A stretch of 53,054 bases of DNA from CAZKCI01 sp964584165 (GCA_964584165.1 CAZOYW010000019.1:1-53054), one strand, 5' to 3'. Shown: positions 1 to 8,047, counted from the stretch's first letter. Numbers and translations: made by a program. Notes: a model not told the origin generated them from the letters alone.

Positions 1-68
1 TCGAGTGGGACAACTACCGGACCCACGTCTCGCGCTACGAGCTCACCGAATACCTGCCGATCCTCTGA
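1..68 (+). CDS. C-terminal fragment of an unidentified protein
   Basis: Only the last 21 codons are in the window. The phase starting at base 3 reads EWDNYRTHVSRYELTEYLPI followed by Leu and a TGA at 66-68; the other two phases run on into the repeats. The composition (W, Y, charged residues, no low complexity) looks like a genuine protein end. I do not recognise the family. It lies upstream of hisH on the same strand but is separated from it by 350 bp of repeats, so co-transcription is uncertain. Confidence 0.5.
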   Translation, partial: EWDNYRTHVSRYELTEYLPIL

Positions 69-424
69 CTACGAATTCCGCGAATTATAGCGAATCGACG
101 CGAATTAAGCGCGAATCGGCTTGGCCTGGCTCGACTTTTTAACCGCGAATAACGCGAATAAGACGCGAATCAGCTTGGTCTGGCTCGGCGGATGGAACTA
201 CGAATTACGCGAATTGCGCGAATTTGAATAAGCCGGGCTAATTCGCGTAATTCGCGAAATTCGTAGTTACATATTCCGCGCCGGGCTAATTCGCGCAATT
301 CGCGGTTATTGGTTAGCCGGGCTGGAATCTAATTCGCGAAAATTCGTGCCAATTCGTGGACATCATTCGCCGGGCCAGCCAGGACCCATTCGTAAAAATT
401 CGTGGAATTAGTATTTCCCCGCCC
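69..424. repeat. CGAATT-word array with inverted halves
   Basis: No gene is visible. The stretch is built from variants of CGCGAATTA repeated directly, separated by a GGCTTGGYCTGGCTCGGC-like spacer (about 118-135 and 171-190). A clear inverted pair is at 196-225 and 240-268: the right arm, reverse-complemented, begins AACTACGAATTTCGCGAATT, nearly the same as the left. Further CGAAT words continue to about 405, just upstream of the hisH start, so the array probably forms its leader. Relatives occur near 8073, 9186, 12307, 12774, 14158, 15301, 16323 and 27745. Confidence 0.85.
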
Positions 425-1048
425 ATGATCGCGATCGTCGACTACGGCATGGGCAACCTCCGCTCGGTGGCCAAGGCCCTGGAACGGGCCGGCGCGAAAG
501 TCTCCCTTCTTTCCGCTCCCCCCGCCGGCCTTCGGCGCGCGGCCGGAATCGTCCTGCCCGGCGTGGGCGCCTTTGGCGACGCGATGGCCAACCTCCGCTC
601 CGCCGGCTGGGACGGCTGGATCCGCGAGGCCATCGCCGCGGGGACCCCCTTCCTCGGGATCTGCCTCGGTTTCCAGCTCCTCTTCGAGCGGAGCGAGGAG
701 AGCGGCGGAGTCAGGGGGTTGGCCGTCATCCCGGGCGAGGTCCGGCGGCTCAGCGCCACGGTGACCGTGCCCCACATGGGCTGGAACCAGCTCCGCCTCC
801 CCCGCCCGACGCCCCTTTTCGCCGGGGTGGAGGGAGGCGCTTATGTCTATTTCGTCCACTCCTACCGAGTCGCTTCCGACGACGCCTCCCGCGTCGCCGC
901 CTTCACCGATTACGGCGGGGAGTTCGTTTCGGCGATCGCGGAGGGAAACCTCTGGGGAGTCCAGTTCCACCCCGAGAAAAGCCAGGCGGTGGGGCTGCGC
1001 ATCTTGAGCAATTTCGTCGGGATGACCAAGACAATGGGCAAGGGTTAA
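425..1048 (+). CDS. hisH: Imidazole glycerol phosphate synthase, glutaminase subunit HisH
   Basis: Class I glutamine amidotransferase that supplies ammonia to HisF in histidine biosynthesis (PRFAR to IGP plus AICAR); cytosolic HisFH heterodimer. 207 aa, normal for the family. The start ATG at 425 opens the typical MIAIVDYGMGNLRS motif. The nucleophile is Cys80 in GICLGFQLL, with His182 and Glu184 in FHPEKS. The family end (GLRILSNF) is followed by an extra tail, VGMTKTMGKG, encoded by bases that merge with the GGTTA array; the TAA stop lies in that array. hisF follows 113 bp downstream on the same strand. Confidence is high; HisH homologues in surface-sugar amidation clusters exist, but no such partner is seen here. 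Confidence 0.95.
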   Translation: MIAIVDYGMGNLRSVAKALERAGAKVSLLSAPPAGLRRAAGIVLPGVGAFGDAMANLRSAGWDGWIREAIAAGTPFLGICLGFQLLFERSEESGGVRGLAVIPGEVRRLSATVTVPHMGWNQLRLPRPTPLFAGVEGGAYVYFVHSYRVASDDASRVAAFTDYGGEFVSAIAEGNLWGVQFHPEKSQAVGLRILSNFVGMTKTMGKG

Positions 1049-1142
1049 GGTTAGGTTAATGGTCTGGTCGATGGGAAAGGTCAATGGTGCGGACCGGCTG
1101 GACCTAGCCCTAACCCATAGACCAAACCTTTAACCTTGCCCT
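1043..1142. repeat. GGTTA / GGTCNATGGG word array, inverted halves
   Basis: The left half has GGTTAAGGTTAGGTTAATGG, then GGTCTGGTCGATGGG and GGTCAATGG. The right half is the complement: CCTAACCCATAGACCAAACC then TTTAACC. The array begins at the hisH stop codon and ends 20 bp before hisF. The same words recur around 1919-1970 and 2168-2222. Confidence 0.75.
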
Positions 1143-1161
1143 CGCCTGATTTATCATTGCC

Positions 1162-1914
1162 ATGCTCGCCAAGCGCATCATCCCCTGCCTCGACGTCCAG
1201 AACGGGAGGGTGGTCAAGGGTATCCGGTTTCTCGACCTCCGCGACGCCGGGGACCCGGTGGAAGCGGCCGCCTTTTACGAGAAGGAAGGGGCGGACGAGC
1301 TCATCTTCCTCGACATCGCCGCCTCGGCCGAGGCGCGGTCCACCCGGGCCGAGCTCGCCGCGCGGACCGCCGAGGAGGTCTTCATCCCCTTCACCATCGG
1401 GGGGGGGATCGGTTCGGTGGAGGAGATCCGCTCGCTCCTCAAGGCGGGGGCGGACAAGGTCTCGATCAACACCGCCGCGGTCGAGGACCCGGGGTTGATC
1501 GACCGGGCCGCCTCCCGCTTCGGCTCCCAGTGCGTGGTGACGGCGATCGACGCCCGCCGCTCCGGCGCGGGCTGGGAGGTCTTCACCCACGGGGGGCGGC
1601 GGCCGACCGGGAAGGACGCGGTGGCCTGGGCCCGGGAGGCGGAAAAGCGGGGGGCGGGGGAGATCCTCCTCACCTCGATGGACCGGGACGGGACACAGGA
1701 CGGCTACGACCTGGAGCTGACCCGGGCCGTTTCCCGGGCGGTCTCCATCCCCGTGATCGCCTCCGGGGGGGCGGGGCGGCTCGAGCATCTCCTGGAAGCC
1801 CTCACCGCGGGGGAGGCCCACGCGGTCCTCGCCGCCTCCATCTTCCACTACCGGACCTTCTCCATCCGGCAGGCCAAGGAATTTCTACGCCACAGAGGCA
1901 TACCCGTGAGATGA
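1162..1914 (+). CDS. hisF: Imidazole glycerol phosphate synthase, cyclase subunit HisF
   Basis: TIM-barrel cyclase that uses HisH-derived ammonia to convert PRFAR to imidazole glycerol phosphate and AICAR. 250 aa, standard length. The catalytic acids are in place: Asp11 in IPCLDVQNGRVVKG and Asp130 in TAIDARR. Phosphate-binding glycine motifs are visible (FTIGGGIGS near residue 80, IPVIASGGAG near 200). The start ATG at 1162 gives the canonical MLAKRIIPCLDV; no Shine-Dalgarno is obvious, and a TATCAT hexamer lies 4 nt upstream, so a very short leader is possible. Usually translated next to HisH, as here. Confidence 0.96.
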   Translation: MLAKRIIPCLDVQNGRVVKGIRFLDLRDAGDPVEAAAFYEKEGADELIFLDIAASAEARSTRAELAARTAEEVFIPFTIGGGIGSVEEIRSLLKAGADKVSINTAAVEDPGLIDRAASRFGSQCVVTAIDARRSGAGWEVFTHGGRRPTGKDAVAWAREAEKRGAGEILLTSMDRDGTQDGYDLELTRAVSRAVSIPVIASGGAGRLEHLLEALTAGEAHAVLAASIFHYRTFSIRQAKEFLRHRGIPVR

Positions 1915-1918
1915 CGGG

Positions 1919-2222
1919 TCGATGGGTTAGGGTTAAGAAGTGGGTCTGGTGGATGGGTAAGGGTTAAATGAGGCCGGCGAGTCCTGTGTAGGCCCGCTCT
2001 CCGCCTACTCGCTCCGGCGGACAAGTGTGAGCGGGCGCGATAAGCCTGGCCGCCGCCTCGCACCTGTCCGCCGCAGCCCGGAGGGCGGAGGAGAGGAGGC
2101 GGCCTACAATCGGCGCGAACGTCTTTGCGCAGTGCGCCGTCTTACGAATAGCCAGGCCTGCCGGCCGCACTTCTCCCTCACCCATTGACCAAACCCACTT
2201 CCCGACCTTGACCCATCAACAA
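1919..2222. repeat. Nested repeat: GGTTA/GGTCAATGG words around a TGTAGGCC stem-loop element
   Basis: No gene. The left edge (1919-1970) carries GGGTCGATGGGTTAGGGTTA-type words; the right edge (about 2168-2222) carries their complements (CCCATTGACCAAACCC, CTTGACCCATCAAC). Between them is an element bounded by TGTAGGCC at 1986 and GGCCTACA at about 2106, with inner GCGGACA/TGTCCGC arms. Its core, TAGGCCCGCTCT, recurs at 13253 and in modified form at 22844. The arrangement looks like one element inserted into the loop of another. Confidence 0.65.
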
Positions 2223-2257
2223 AAATCCCCTCCCCCTGGCGGGGGAGGGGATTTTCT
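2222..2257 (-). terminator. Rho-independent terminator of the YHS-domain gene
   Basis: A 15-bp stem (2222-2236 pairing with 2241-2255, C/G-rich core with A/T ends) and a TGGC loop. Read on the minus strand the stem is followed by a run of five T, 14 bases past the TAG stop of the gene at 2271. A T-rich stretch on the plus side means it may also stop transcription from hisF. Confidence 0.85.
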
Positions 2258-2270
2258 TACCCGGGATCGG

Positions 2271-2699
2271 CTACTTGGCCGCGGGGGCTTCCGGGGCCGC
2301 AGGGGCGGCCGGAGCGTCGGCGGCGGCGGGAGCGGCCGGGATCGCCTCGGGGGTGATCCCGTCCTTCTGCATCTTCTCGAGGTAGGTCTTGGAGTCGGCG
2401 TCGAACTTGGCCTTGCACTCGGCGCAGCAGAAATAGACGCGCTTGCCGTCGACGTCGCTGAAGATCTCCTTGTTCATCGGGTTCCCGCAGACCGCGCAGA
2501 CGGCCTGGGCCTTGGCGGCGACTTCGGCGACCGCCTTCTCCGTCTGGGCGACGGCCTGTTCGGACTGGGCGACGGCCTTCTCGGTCTCGGCGACGGCCGC
2601 AGCCGCGGCCGCGCCGCAGCCGCTCTCGGCGGCCTGGGCGAGGGGCAGGCAGACAACCGCCGCGCAGGCGATCGCGATCAGGGCGATAAGCATTCTCAT
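2271..2699 (-). CDS. Secreted YHS/TRASH-type metal-binding protein
   Basis: 142 aa from the ATG at 2699. A GTG three bases upstream is possible, but AAGGAGG sits 8 nt before the ATG. A signal peptide covers about 1-24 (MRMLIALIAIACAAVVCLPL..AQA). Residues 35-65 form an A/E/K/Q heptad-like coiled coil (VAQSEQAVAQTEKAV). A YHS/TRASH-like domain follows: CAVCGNPMNKEIF then YFCCAECKAKF, supplying CxxC and CCxxC ligands typical of heavy-metal binding. The C-terminus is an Ala/Pro-rich tail (APAAPEAPAAK). The likely role is periplasmic metal binding or sensing; the metal cannot be named. It is monocistronic, with its own promoter and terminator. Confidence 0.8.
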   Translation of the reverse strand: MRMLIALIAIACAAVVCLPLAQAAESGCGAAAAAAVAETEKAVAQSEQAVAQTEKAVAEVAAKAQAVCAVCGNPMNKEIFSDVDGKRVYFCCAECKAKFDADSKTYLEKMQKDGITPEAIPAAPAAADAPAAPAAPEAPAAK

Positions 2700-2776
2700 C
2701 ACATTACCCTCCTTGGGGCTTTCCTCGGCGCCGTGCCGGGCGCCGTAACGGGGCCGGTGACTTTACCGGATTAAGT

Positions 2777-2805
2777 AATATATCGGACAAAACACCTTTG
2801 CGCAA
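2777..2805 (-). promoter_or_regulatory. Sigma-70-type promoter of the YHS-domain gene
   Basis: On the minus strand TTGCGC (2800-2805), a 17-base spacer and TATATT (2777-2782). It predicts a start of transcription near 2770 and a leader of about 70 nt before the ATG at 2699. Confidence 0.6.
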
Positions 2806-2865
2806 GAGGTGAAGCTTTCGCTTCACACTCCCCGGGGCCATGGATGAAGGCGGGCGCTCGACGGG

Positions 2866-3807
2866 TCAGACGATCTTGTGGACCTTCTCCCCGGTCTTCT
2901 TGAGGAGGGCCTCCCAGTTCTGGTCGACGTTGGCCTGGAACTCGGCCAGGAGGGGCTGGTTCTTCTCCTCCAGGAGGTGGCGGAAGCGCCCCTGGATCTT
3001 GACCCACTCGGCGATCGGGACCTTCTCCTTGGGCAGGTAGTTCAGCTTCCACTCCCCGTGATCCACCTCGTAGAGGGGCCAGAAGCGGGTTTCCACCGCC
3101 ATCCGGACGATCTCGATCGAGTCGGCCGGAGCGACCCGCCAGCCCCGGAAGCAGGAGGAGAGGACGTTGATGAACTTGGGGCCGCGGACGCCGAGGGCCT
3201 TCTTCACCTTGCCGATGTAGTCGCGCCAGTTGTGGGGAGAAGCCTGGGCGACGTAGGGGATCCCGTGCGCGGCCATGATCGCGGTCATGTCCTTGGGAAA
3301 CTGCTTCTTGCCCGGGATCGCGTCTCCGGCGGGGCAGGTCGAGGTCGAGGCCCGGAAGGGGGTGGCCGAGGAGCGCTGGATCCCCGTGTTCATGTAGGCC
3401 TCGTTGTTGTAGCAGACGTAGAGGAAATCGTGGCCGCGCTCGGCCGCCCCGGAGAGGGACTGGAGGCCGATGTCGTAGGTGCCCCCGTCGCCGCCGAAGG
3501 CGATGAACTGGATCTCCTCCTTGATCTTCCCCTGCTTGCGGAGCGCCCGGTAGGCCGTCTCCACGCCGGAGAGGGAGGCGGCGGCGTTCTCGAAGGCGTT
3601 GTGGATGTAGGGAACGCGCCAGGCGGTGTAGGGATAGATGGTGGTGACCACCTCCATGCAGCCGGTGGCGAAGCTGATCACGACCGGACCCTCCACCGCC
3701 ATCAGGGCCTGGCGGATCGCGATCACCGAGCCGCAGCCCGCGCAGGCCCGATGGCCGGGGGAGAGGAGATCTGGCTTCTTGGCCAATTCTTTCAGGTTCA
3801 GAGGCAT
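2866..3807 (-). CDS. porB: Pyruvate:ferredoxin oxidoreductase, beta subunit (TPP-binding)
   Basis: Carries thiamine diphosphate and the 4Fe-4S cluster that takes electrons from the hydroxyethyl intermediate during pyruvate to acetyl-CoA conversion. 313 aa. The TPP motif is GGDGGTYDIG (105-114) with NNEAYMNTG (134-142). Cluster ligands include Cys22 and Cys25 (CAGCG), Cys50 (ATGCMEV) and a later Cys in LSSCFRGW. STSTCPAGDAIPGKKQ is typical of the archaeal-type four-subunit enzyme. It is the last gene of the por run; a GTTACT array fills the gap to porA. No Shine-Dalgarno is visible. A related 2-ketoacid specificity cannot be excluded, but the four-subunit set favours pyruvate. Confidence 0.93.
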   Translation of the reverse strand: MPLNLKELAKKPDLLSPGHRACAGCGSVIAIRQALMAVEGPVVISFATGCMEVVTTIYPYTAWRVPYIHNAFENAAASLSGVETAYRALRKQGKIKEEIQFIAFGGDGGTYDIGLQSLSGAAERGHDFLYVCYNNEAYMNTGIQRSSATPFRASTSTCPAGDAIPGKKQFPKDMTAIMAAHGIPYVAQASPHNWRDYIGKVKKALGVRGPKFINVLSSCFRGWRVAPADSIEIVRMAVETRFWPLYEVDHGEWKLNYLPKEKVPIAEWVKIQGRFRHLLEEKNQPLLAEFQANVDQNWEALLKKTGEKVHKIV

Positions 3808-3817
3808 GGCTGATTAA

Positions 3818-3925
3818 AAAGGTTACTCTAAAAGTTACTCGGGGGTTACTAATGGTTACTAAGGGTTACTGCGGGTTGCAACCCATAGTAACCTCTCTCG
3901 TAACCCCTAGTAACCTCTAGTAACC
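3818..3925. repeat. GTTACT word array, direct then inverted
   Basis: Five direct GGTTACT-type words on the left (AAGGTTACTC, AAAGTTACTC, GGGTTACTAA, GGTTACTAAG, GGGTTACTGC) are followed by five inverted AGTAACC/CGTAACC words on the right. The whole can fold into one long hairpin between porA and porB. The same architecture and word occur at 17393-17523. Confidence 0.85.
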
Positions 3926-3931
3926 ACCTGT

Positions 3932-5104
3932 TCACTCCCTCACTCCCAGGTGACAGGCTTCCCGTTCGTAAAACTTCTGATTTTTCAGGTCGGCGTAGAC
4001 CGACTCGATCATCTCGACGTTGATGTCGCGGCCGCCCAGGCCGTAGACGTAGCCGGAGACGGGTACGCGGGCCGAGCCGTAGAGGGCGGAGCGCACCTCC
4101 TGCAGGAGAGGACCGCCGATCCCGCTGAAACCCTCGGAGCGGTCGAGGACCGCGACCGCGCGGGCGCCGGACAGGGCTTTCGCCAGCTCGGCGGCCGGGA
4201 AGGGTCGGAAGACGCGGAGCTTCAGGACGCCCGCTTTCACGCCCTTCTCCCGCAGTCCGTCGGCGGCGGCCTTGGCCGTCCCCGCGGTCGAACCGAGGGC
4301 GACGATGACGTGCTCGGCGTCGGATGTCAGGTATTCGTCGAAGAGGCCGTAGGCCCGGCCGGTGAGCTTCCCGTATTCCCGCCCCACGGAGAGGATGACC
4401 TCTTTCGCCCGCTTCATCGCCTCGGCCTGCTGCTTCTTGTGCTCGAAGTAGTAGTCCTGGAGGTCGAGGGGGCCGTAGGTCACGGGGTGGGCGGTGTCGA
4501 GGAGGGGATGGAGGGGCTGGCGCTCGCCCACGAACTTCCTCACCGACGCGTCGTCCAGCACCTCGACCCGCTCCATGGTGTGGCTGATGATGAAGCCGTC
4601 GTGGGTGGTCATCACCGGGAGGAGGACGTCGGGGTGCTCGGCGATGCGGAGGGCCTGGACCAGGTTGTCATAGACCTCCTGGGAGTTCTCGCCGTAGATC
4701 TGGATCCAGCCGGAGTCGCGGCAGCCCATCGAGTCGCTGTGGTCGCAGTGGATGTTGATCGGGCCGGAGAGGGCCCGGTTGACCACCGACATCACGATCG
4801 GGAGCCTCAAGGAGGCGGCGATGTAGACCACCTCCCACATCAGGGCCAGGCCGTTGGCGCTGGTCGCGGTCATCACCCGGGCGCCGGCCGCCTCCGCCCC
4901 GATGCAGGCGGACATGGCGGAGTGCTCGGACTCGACCAGGATCATCTCCGTCTTCACCTTCCCGTCCGAGACGAAGTCGCTGAACTTCTGCATCAGCTCG
5001 GTCTGGGGGGTGATCGGGTAGGCGGCGACCACATCGGGGTCGATCTGGCGGAGGGCCTCGGCGCCCGCTTCGTTGCCGGTCAGGGCTTTGACGGTGTTGG
5101 GCAT
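3932..5104 (-). CDS. porA: Pyruvate:ferredoxin oxidoreductase, alpha subunit
   Basis: Binds the substrate together with PorB's TPP. 390 aa from the ATG at 5104 (MPNTVKALTGNEAGAEALRQ). The open frame extends upstream, but those codons translate a stem-loop repeat. The PITPQTE motif is near residue 32, ESEHSAMSACIGAEAAGAR near 58-76, and SANGLALMWE follows. The C-terminal half (VIVALGSTAGTAKAAADGLR, VLKLRVFRPFP) is the transketolase-C-like domain. It is third in the porC-porD-porA-porB order; no obvious Shine-Dalgarno. Confidence 0.93.
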   Translation of the reverse strand: MPNTVKALTGNEAGAEALRQIDPDVVAAYPITPQTELMQKFSDFVSDGKVKTEMILVESEHSAMSACIGAEAAGARVMTATSANGLALMWEVVYIAASLRLPIVMSVVNRALSGPINIHCDHSDSMGCRDSGWIQIYGENSQEVYDNLVQALRIAEHPDVLLPVMTTHDGFIISHTMERVEVLDDASVRKFVGERQPLHPLLDTAHPVTYGPLDLQDYYFEHKKQQAEAMKRAKEVILSVGREYGKLTGRAYGLFDEYLTSDAEHVIVALGSTAGTAKAAADGLREKGVKAGVLKLRVFRPFPAAELAKALSGARAVAVLDRSEGFSGIGGPLLQEVRSALYGSARVPVSGYVYGLGGRDINVEMIESVYADLKNQKFYEREACHLGVRE

Positions 5105-5120
5105 AACGTTTTCGCTACGT

Positions 5121-5174
5121 TGTGGGAGGGGCGTCCCGCCCCGATCGGATCGCGGCGGGGACGCCGCTCCCACG
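5121..5174. repeat. GTGGGAGGGGC stem-loop element
   Basis: The left arm TGTGGGAGGGGCGTCCCGCC pairs with the right arm ending GGCGGGGACGCCGCTCCCAC. It lies between porD and porA. Relatives are at 8229-8334, 9068-9156, 14201-14308 and 16574-16638, and as a partial copy inside a coding sequence at 13471-13512. Confidence 0.85.
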
Positions 5175-5181
5175 GAAATGA

Positions 5182-5520
5182 CTATTTATCCGGCGCTTTC
5201 TTGATCCCCTTCTCGTCGGCCGGGAGGGAGGCGGCGTCCTCCTCCGCGACCATGGCGATCGCCTTGACCGGGCAGATCCGGGAACAGATCCCGCATCCCT
5301 TGCAGTGGAAGTAGTCGTAGCCCGCCATCTTCCCGTCCTTCACCAGGATCGAGCCGTCGGGGCAGTACATCCAGCACTGGAGGCAGTCGATGCACTTCCC
5401 CTTGTCCACCACCGGCCGCTCCGACCGCCAATCGCCGGTCTTGTAGGCGAAGGCGTTGCCGGCCTCGACGATCGTCCCGCCGATCGGGAGGTCCTTCCAG
5501 CTTAATTTTTTCGCTTCCAT
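5182..5520 (-). CDS. porD: Pyruvate:ferredoxin oxidoreductase, delta (ferredoxin) subunit
   Basis: 112 aa, a small 2x[4Fe-4S] ferredoxin subunit that relays electrons from PorB to free ferredoxin. The two motifs are CIDCLQCWMYCP (about 43-54) and CKGCGICSRICP (about 73-84), preceded by the family stretch KLSWKDLPIGGTIVEAGNA. It is encoded between porC (73-bp gap) and porA. The charged tail (ASLPADEKGIKKAPDK) is unremarkable. Confidence 0.93.
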   Translation of the reverse strand: MEAKKLSWKDLPIGGTIVEAGNAFAYKTGDWRSERPVVDKGKCIDCLQCWMYCPDGSILVKDGKMAGYDYFHCKGCGICSRICPVKAIAMVAEEDAASLPADEKGIKKAPDK

Positions 5521-5593
5521 GGCGATGGGTATGTCCGGTTCGACGGCTTCGCCCGCCTCTTCGGTTCTCCCCGAAGCAGGCCGAGCGAAAAAA

Positions 5594-6169
5594 TTAGACG
5601 CTTCTCACTTCGCGAAATGCCCGGTCGATAGTTTTGAGATTTCCCTCGAGCACGCGGGGGGAAAACTTCTCCTGGAACTCCTTCCGGATGTCCCCGGCCA
5701 CGCTCTCCAGCTTGACCACGGAGGTGGCCTTGACCAGGGCCCCGAGCATCGGCATGTTGGGGATGGGGCGCCCGATCTCGGCCCGGGCGATCCCCGTGGC
5801 GTCCACGGTCCAGACCTTCTTCCCGGCGAGGAAGGGATGCCGGGAGGCGATCTCCCGCGGCGCGAGGGGCGTGTTGATCAGGACCGCGCCCTCGCCCGCC
5901 ATCCCCTCGGTGACGTCGATCGTGTTCAGGAGGGTGGCGTCCAGGACGAGGACGGCGTCCGGGTGGTAAACGGCCGAGTGCATCTTGATCGGCGCGTCGG
6001 AGACGCGGGTGTAGCCGCGCATGGGAGCGCCCGAGCGCTCGGGGCCGTACTCGGGGAAGCCCTGGCTGTATTTGCCCTCGCGGAGGGCGACCAGGGCGAG
6101 AAACTCGGCCACGGTTTTCGCCCCCTGGCCGCCCCGGCCATGCCAGATGATTTCTTTCAGATAAGACAC
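5594..6169 (-). CDS. porC: Pyruvate:ferredoxin oxidoreductase, gamma subunit
   Basis: 191 aa from a GTG at 6169, chosen because AAAGGA lies 5 nt upstream and the frame then opens with the family N-terminus, VSYLKEIIWHGRGGQGAKTV. The subunit helps bind coenzyme A. Other conserved features are GFPEYGPERSGAPMRGYTR (near 38-56) and NTPLAPREI. It is the first gene of the operon, with the promoter 74-102 bases upstream. The longer open frame upstream is not used, because the promoter and leader lie inside it. Confidence 0.92.
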   Translation of the reverse strand: MSYLKEIIWHGRGGQGAKTVAEFLALVALREGKYSQGFPEYGPERSGAPMRGYTRVSDAPIKMHSAVYHPDAVLVLDATLLNTIDVTEGMAGEGAVLINTPLAPREIASRHPFLAGKKVWTVDATGIARAEIGRPIPNMPMLGALVKATSVVKLESVAGDIRKEFQEKFSPRVLEGNLKTIDRAFREVRSV

Positions 6170-6242
6170 GGAAGTCCTTTTCTCGAGGCCGCGCTGGCTT
6201 CGGGCGCGCCGCGCCCGCTTCTCTGATGTTGGGAACAGCATA

Positions 6243-6271
6243 CGTATAAGGTTCTTCTCCTCCATTGTCAA
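6243..6271 (-). promoter_or_regulatory. Sigma-70-type promoter of the porCDAB operon
   Basis: On the minus strand a perfect TTGACA (6266-6271), a 17-base spacer and TATACG (6243-6248). The expected transcription start is near 6236, giving a leader of about 67 nt before the GTG of porC. Confidence 0.75.
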
Positions 6272-6424
6272 GCGATATGTCGGGTTGTTCGTAAGGCCCC
6301 AGTTGCGCGGTAGGGGACTGGCCCGGCCCGATCGAGATCGAAAGGAATTGTTGTCGCGGTTTGGCCGGAGCTCGGATAGTATTACCGAAGCGCAGCGCGT
6401 GGCACCTTTCTTCCCGGGCTGTCT
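6272..6424. other. Divergent intergenic region with half of a dispersed element
   Basis: Between the por promoter and mvhD1. TAAGGCCCCAGTTGCGCGGT (6292-6311) matches the left end of the inverted-repeat element at 16359 (TAAGGCCTCAGTTACGCGGT) at all but two positions; the matching right end is not found here, so this is a half or decayed copy. I could not identify a convincing promoter for mvhD1. Confidence 0.5.
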
Positions 6425-6859
6425 ATGAGCGCCGATTTCGAGCCGAAGATCGTGGCTTTCCTCTGCACCTGGTGCACCTACGCCGGCGCGGACCTGGCCG
6501 GGACCTCCCGCATCCAGTACCCCCCCAACGTCCGGATCATCCGCCTGATGTGCACCGGCGCGCTCGACCCCATCTACGTGGTCCGGGCCCTGACCGAGGG
6601 GGCCGACGGGGTCCTGATCGGCGGCTGCCATCCCGGGGACTGCCACTACCTGAATGGGAACTACAAGGCCCGCCGCCGGGTGGCGGTCCTGAAGACCATC
6701 CTCGAAAAAACCGGACTCGGCCGGGACCGCGTCCTTCTCCGCTGGATCAGCGCCTCCGAAGGGCATCTCTTCGCGAAGACGGTGAGGGAGTTCGTGGAGA
6801 AATTGAAGACCCTGGGCCCGAATCCGCTGGGCCGGAAAGAAGCCCGCCTGCGGATCTGA
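6425..6859 (+). CDS. MvhD/FlxD-family [2Fe-2S] electron-transfer subunit, copy 1
   Basis: 144 aa, full length for the methyl-viologen-reducing hydrogenase delta-subunit family that docks on HdrA and passes electrons to its bifurcating flavin. The cluster cysteines are all present: Cys14 and Cys17 (LCTWCTYAGADLAG), Cys43 (LMCTGALDP), Cys68 and Cys73 (GGCHPGDCHY). It starts the plus-strand redox cluster and is followed 45 bp later by an FrhB-like gene. A second copy at 12815 is about equally complete, so the cluster encodes two electron inputs to HdrA or two alternative complexes. No hydrogenase subunits are nearby, which argues against a hydrogenase role. Confidence 0.9.
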   Translation: MSADFEPKIVAFLCTWCTYAGADLAGTSRIQYPPNVRIIRLMCTGALDPIYVVRALTEGADGVLIGGCHPGDCHYLNGNYKARRRVAVLKTILEKTGLGRDRVLLRWISASEGHLFAKTVREFVEKLKTLGPNPLGRKEARLRI

Positions 6860-6904
6860 TCATCCTATCTTCAGAAATGCGACACTTTCATCCCGATCGG
6901 AAAA

Positions 6905-8047
6905 ATGTTGTCCGTTTTTACGGGACTGCAAGCCATTAAACGGGAATATGTTGTGACCGAAATATCGGCCAGGGCCTATCTGCTCCCGGAATCCTCGGGG
7001 GGAACAGTCACCGCCTTCTTCCGGCGGCTCCTCGCCGAGAAGCTGGTCGACGCCGTCCTCGCGCCCCAGCGGGCGGGGAAGACGGTGGCGATGGCCCTTT
7101 CGGCGGCGCCGGATTCCATCGCCGTCATCGACTCCATCTCCCCGGTGATGGCCGTGAACGCCGCCACCGCGGTCGGCGAGCTCACCGCCGGCGGTTCGGC
7201 GGGGCGAATTGCCGCTTTCCTCCGCCCCTGCGAGGCGCGGGCGGTCGTGGAACTGGTCAAGCTCAAGCAGGCCTCCGCGGAAAAACTGCTCCTGGTCAGC
7301 GCCGACTGCTACGGAACGTTCCCGGTCAAGGATTTCGCCGCCTGGGCCAAGGAGACGGACGATCCGGAGAAGGCCTTTCTCGAGATCGCCGGGTCGGAGG
7401 AGACCGAGAAGAAGCTCCGCCCCGGCTGCCGTCTCTGCGTCAGCCCCGCGCCGGCGGCGGTCGATCTGGCGATCCAGATTTTCGGGCAAGGCGCGTCCGG
7501 CGGCGTGTCCCTGGAAGCCCGGACGGAGAAGGGCTCCGCCGCGCTCGACGCCCTGAAACTCGAGCCCGCCCCCGGCCAGCCGAAGAGGCGCGAGGTCCTG
7601 GACGGCCTGATCAAGCGGCGCCAGGCCGCCCGCGATAAGATCGACCTCGGCGATTTCCTCGCCCTGATCTCGAACTGCGTCCGCTGCTACAACTGCCGCT
7701 CGGCCTGCCCGATCTGCTACTGCAAGGAGTGCCTCTTCTCCGACCCGGCGAAGCTCGGCTACGACTCCGAGCGCTACCTCTCCTGGGCCCGGAAGCGGGG
7801 GGCGATCCGGATGCCGGCGGACACCCTTCTTTTCCACCTCACCCGATTGAACCACATGGCCTCCTCCTGCGTCGCCTGCGGGATGTGCTCGGCCGCCTGC
7901 CCCAACGACATCCCCCTCGCCGAGATCTACGCCGCGGTCGGCTCGGCGGTCTCGAAGCTCTTCGACTACGAGCCGGGGAAGAGCCCCGCCGATCCCCTGC
8001 CGCTGGCCACCTTCCGCGAGGACGAGCTGAAGGAGATCGAGGACTAG
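6905..8047 (+). CDS. FrhB/FdhB-like iron-sulfur flavoprotein subunit
   Basis: 380 aa from the ATG at 6905; a GTG at 6953 (VTEISARAYLLPE) is an equally good start and removes 16 residues with no visible family signature. The N-terminal two thirds resemble the coenzyme F420 hydrogenase/dehydrogenase beta family (LRPCEARAVVELVKLKQ near 107-123). The C-terminal part carries a dense cysteine block, C258, C261, C264, C268, C271, C273 and C276 (CVRCYNCRSACPICYCKEC), and a second ferredoxin motif C322, C325, C328, C332. Related subunits carry FAD and hand electrons between NAD(P)H, F420 or formate modules and Hdr. It ends in TAG and pairs with mvhD1, just as the gene at 13277 pairs with the second mvhD. 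Confidence 0.82.
   Translation: MLSVFTGLQAIKREYVVTEISARAYLLPESSGGTVTAFFRRLLAEKLVDAVLAPQRAGKTVAMALSAAPDSIAVIDSISPVMAVNAATAVGELTAGGSAGRIAAFLRPCEARAVVELVKLKQASAEKLLLVSADCYGTFPVKDFAAWAKETDDPEKAFLEIAGSEETEKKLRPGCRLCVSPAPAAVDLAIQIFGQGASGGVSLEARTEKGSAALDALKLEPAPGQPKRREVLDGLIKRRQAARDKIDLGDFLALISNCVRCYNCRSACPICYCKECLFSDPAKLGYDSERYLSWARKRGAIRMPADTLLFHLTRLNHMASSCVACGMCSAACPNDIPLAEIYAAVGSAVSKLFDYEPGKSPADPLPLATFREDELKEIED

Noticed and set aside
2807..2826. Hairpin GTGAAGC/GCTTCAC downstream of porB as a terminator
   Set aside because: Short stem without a following T-run on the minus strand; left unassigned.
3818..3925. CRISPR-like array of GTTACT words
   Set aside because: Repeat units are under 10 bp, imperfect, with no spacers of constant length, and half are inverted. 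No cas genes in the window.
6425..6859. [NiFe]-hydrogenase-linked MvhADG system
   Set aside because: MvhD-family genes are present, but no large or small hydrogenase subunits are found; the Flx genes supply a better electron input.
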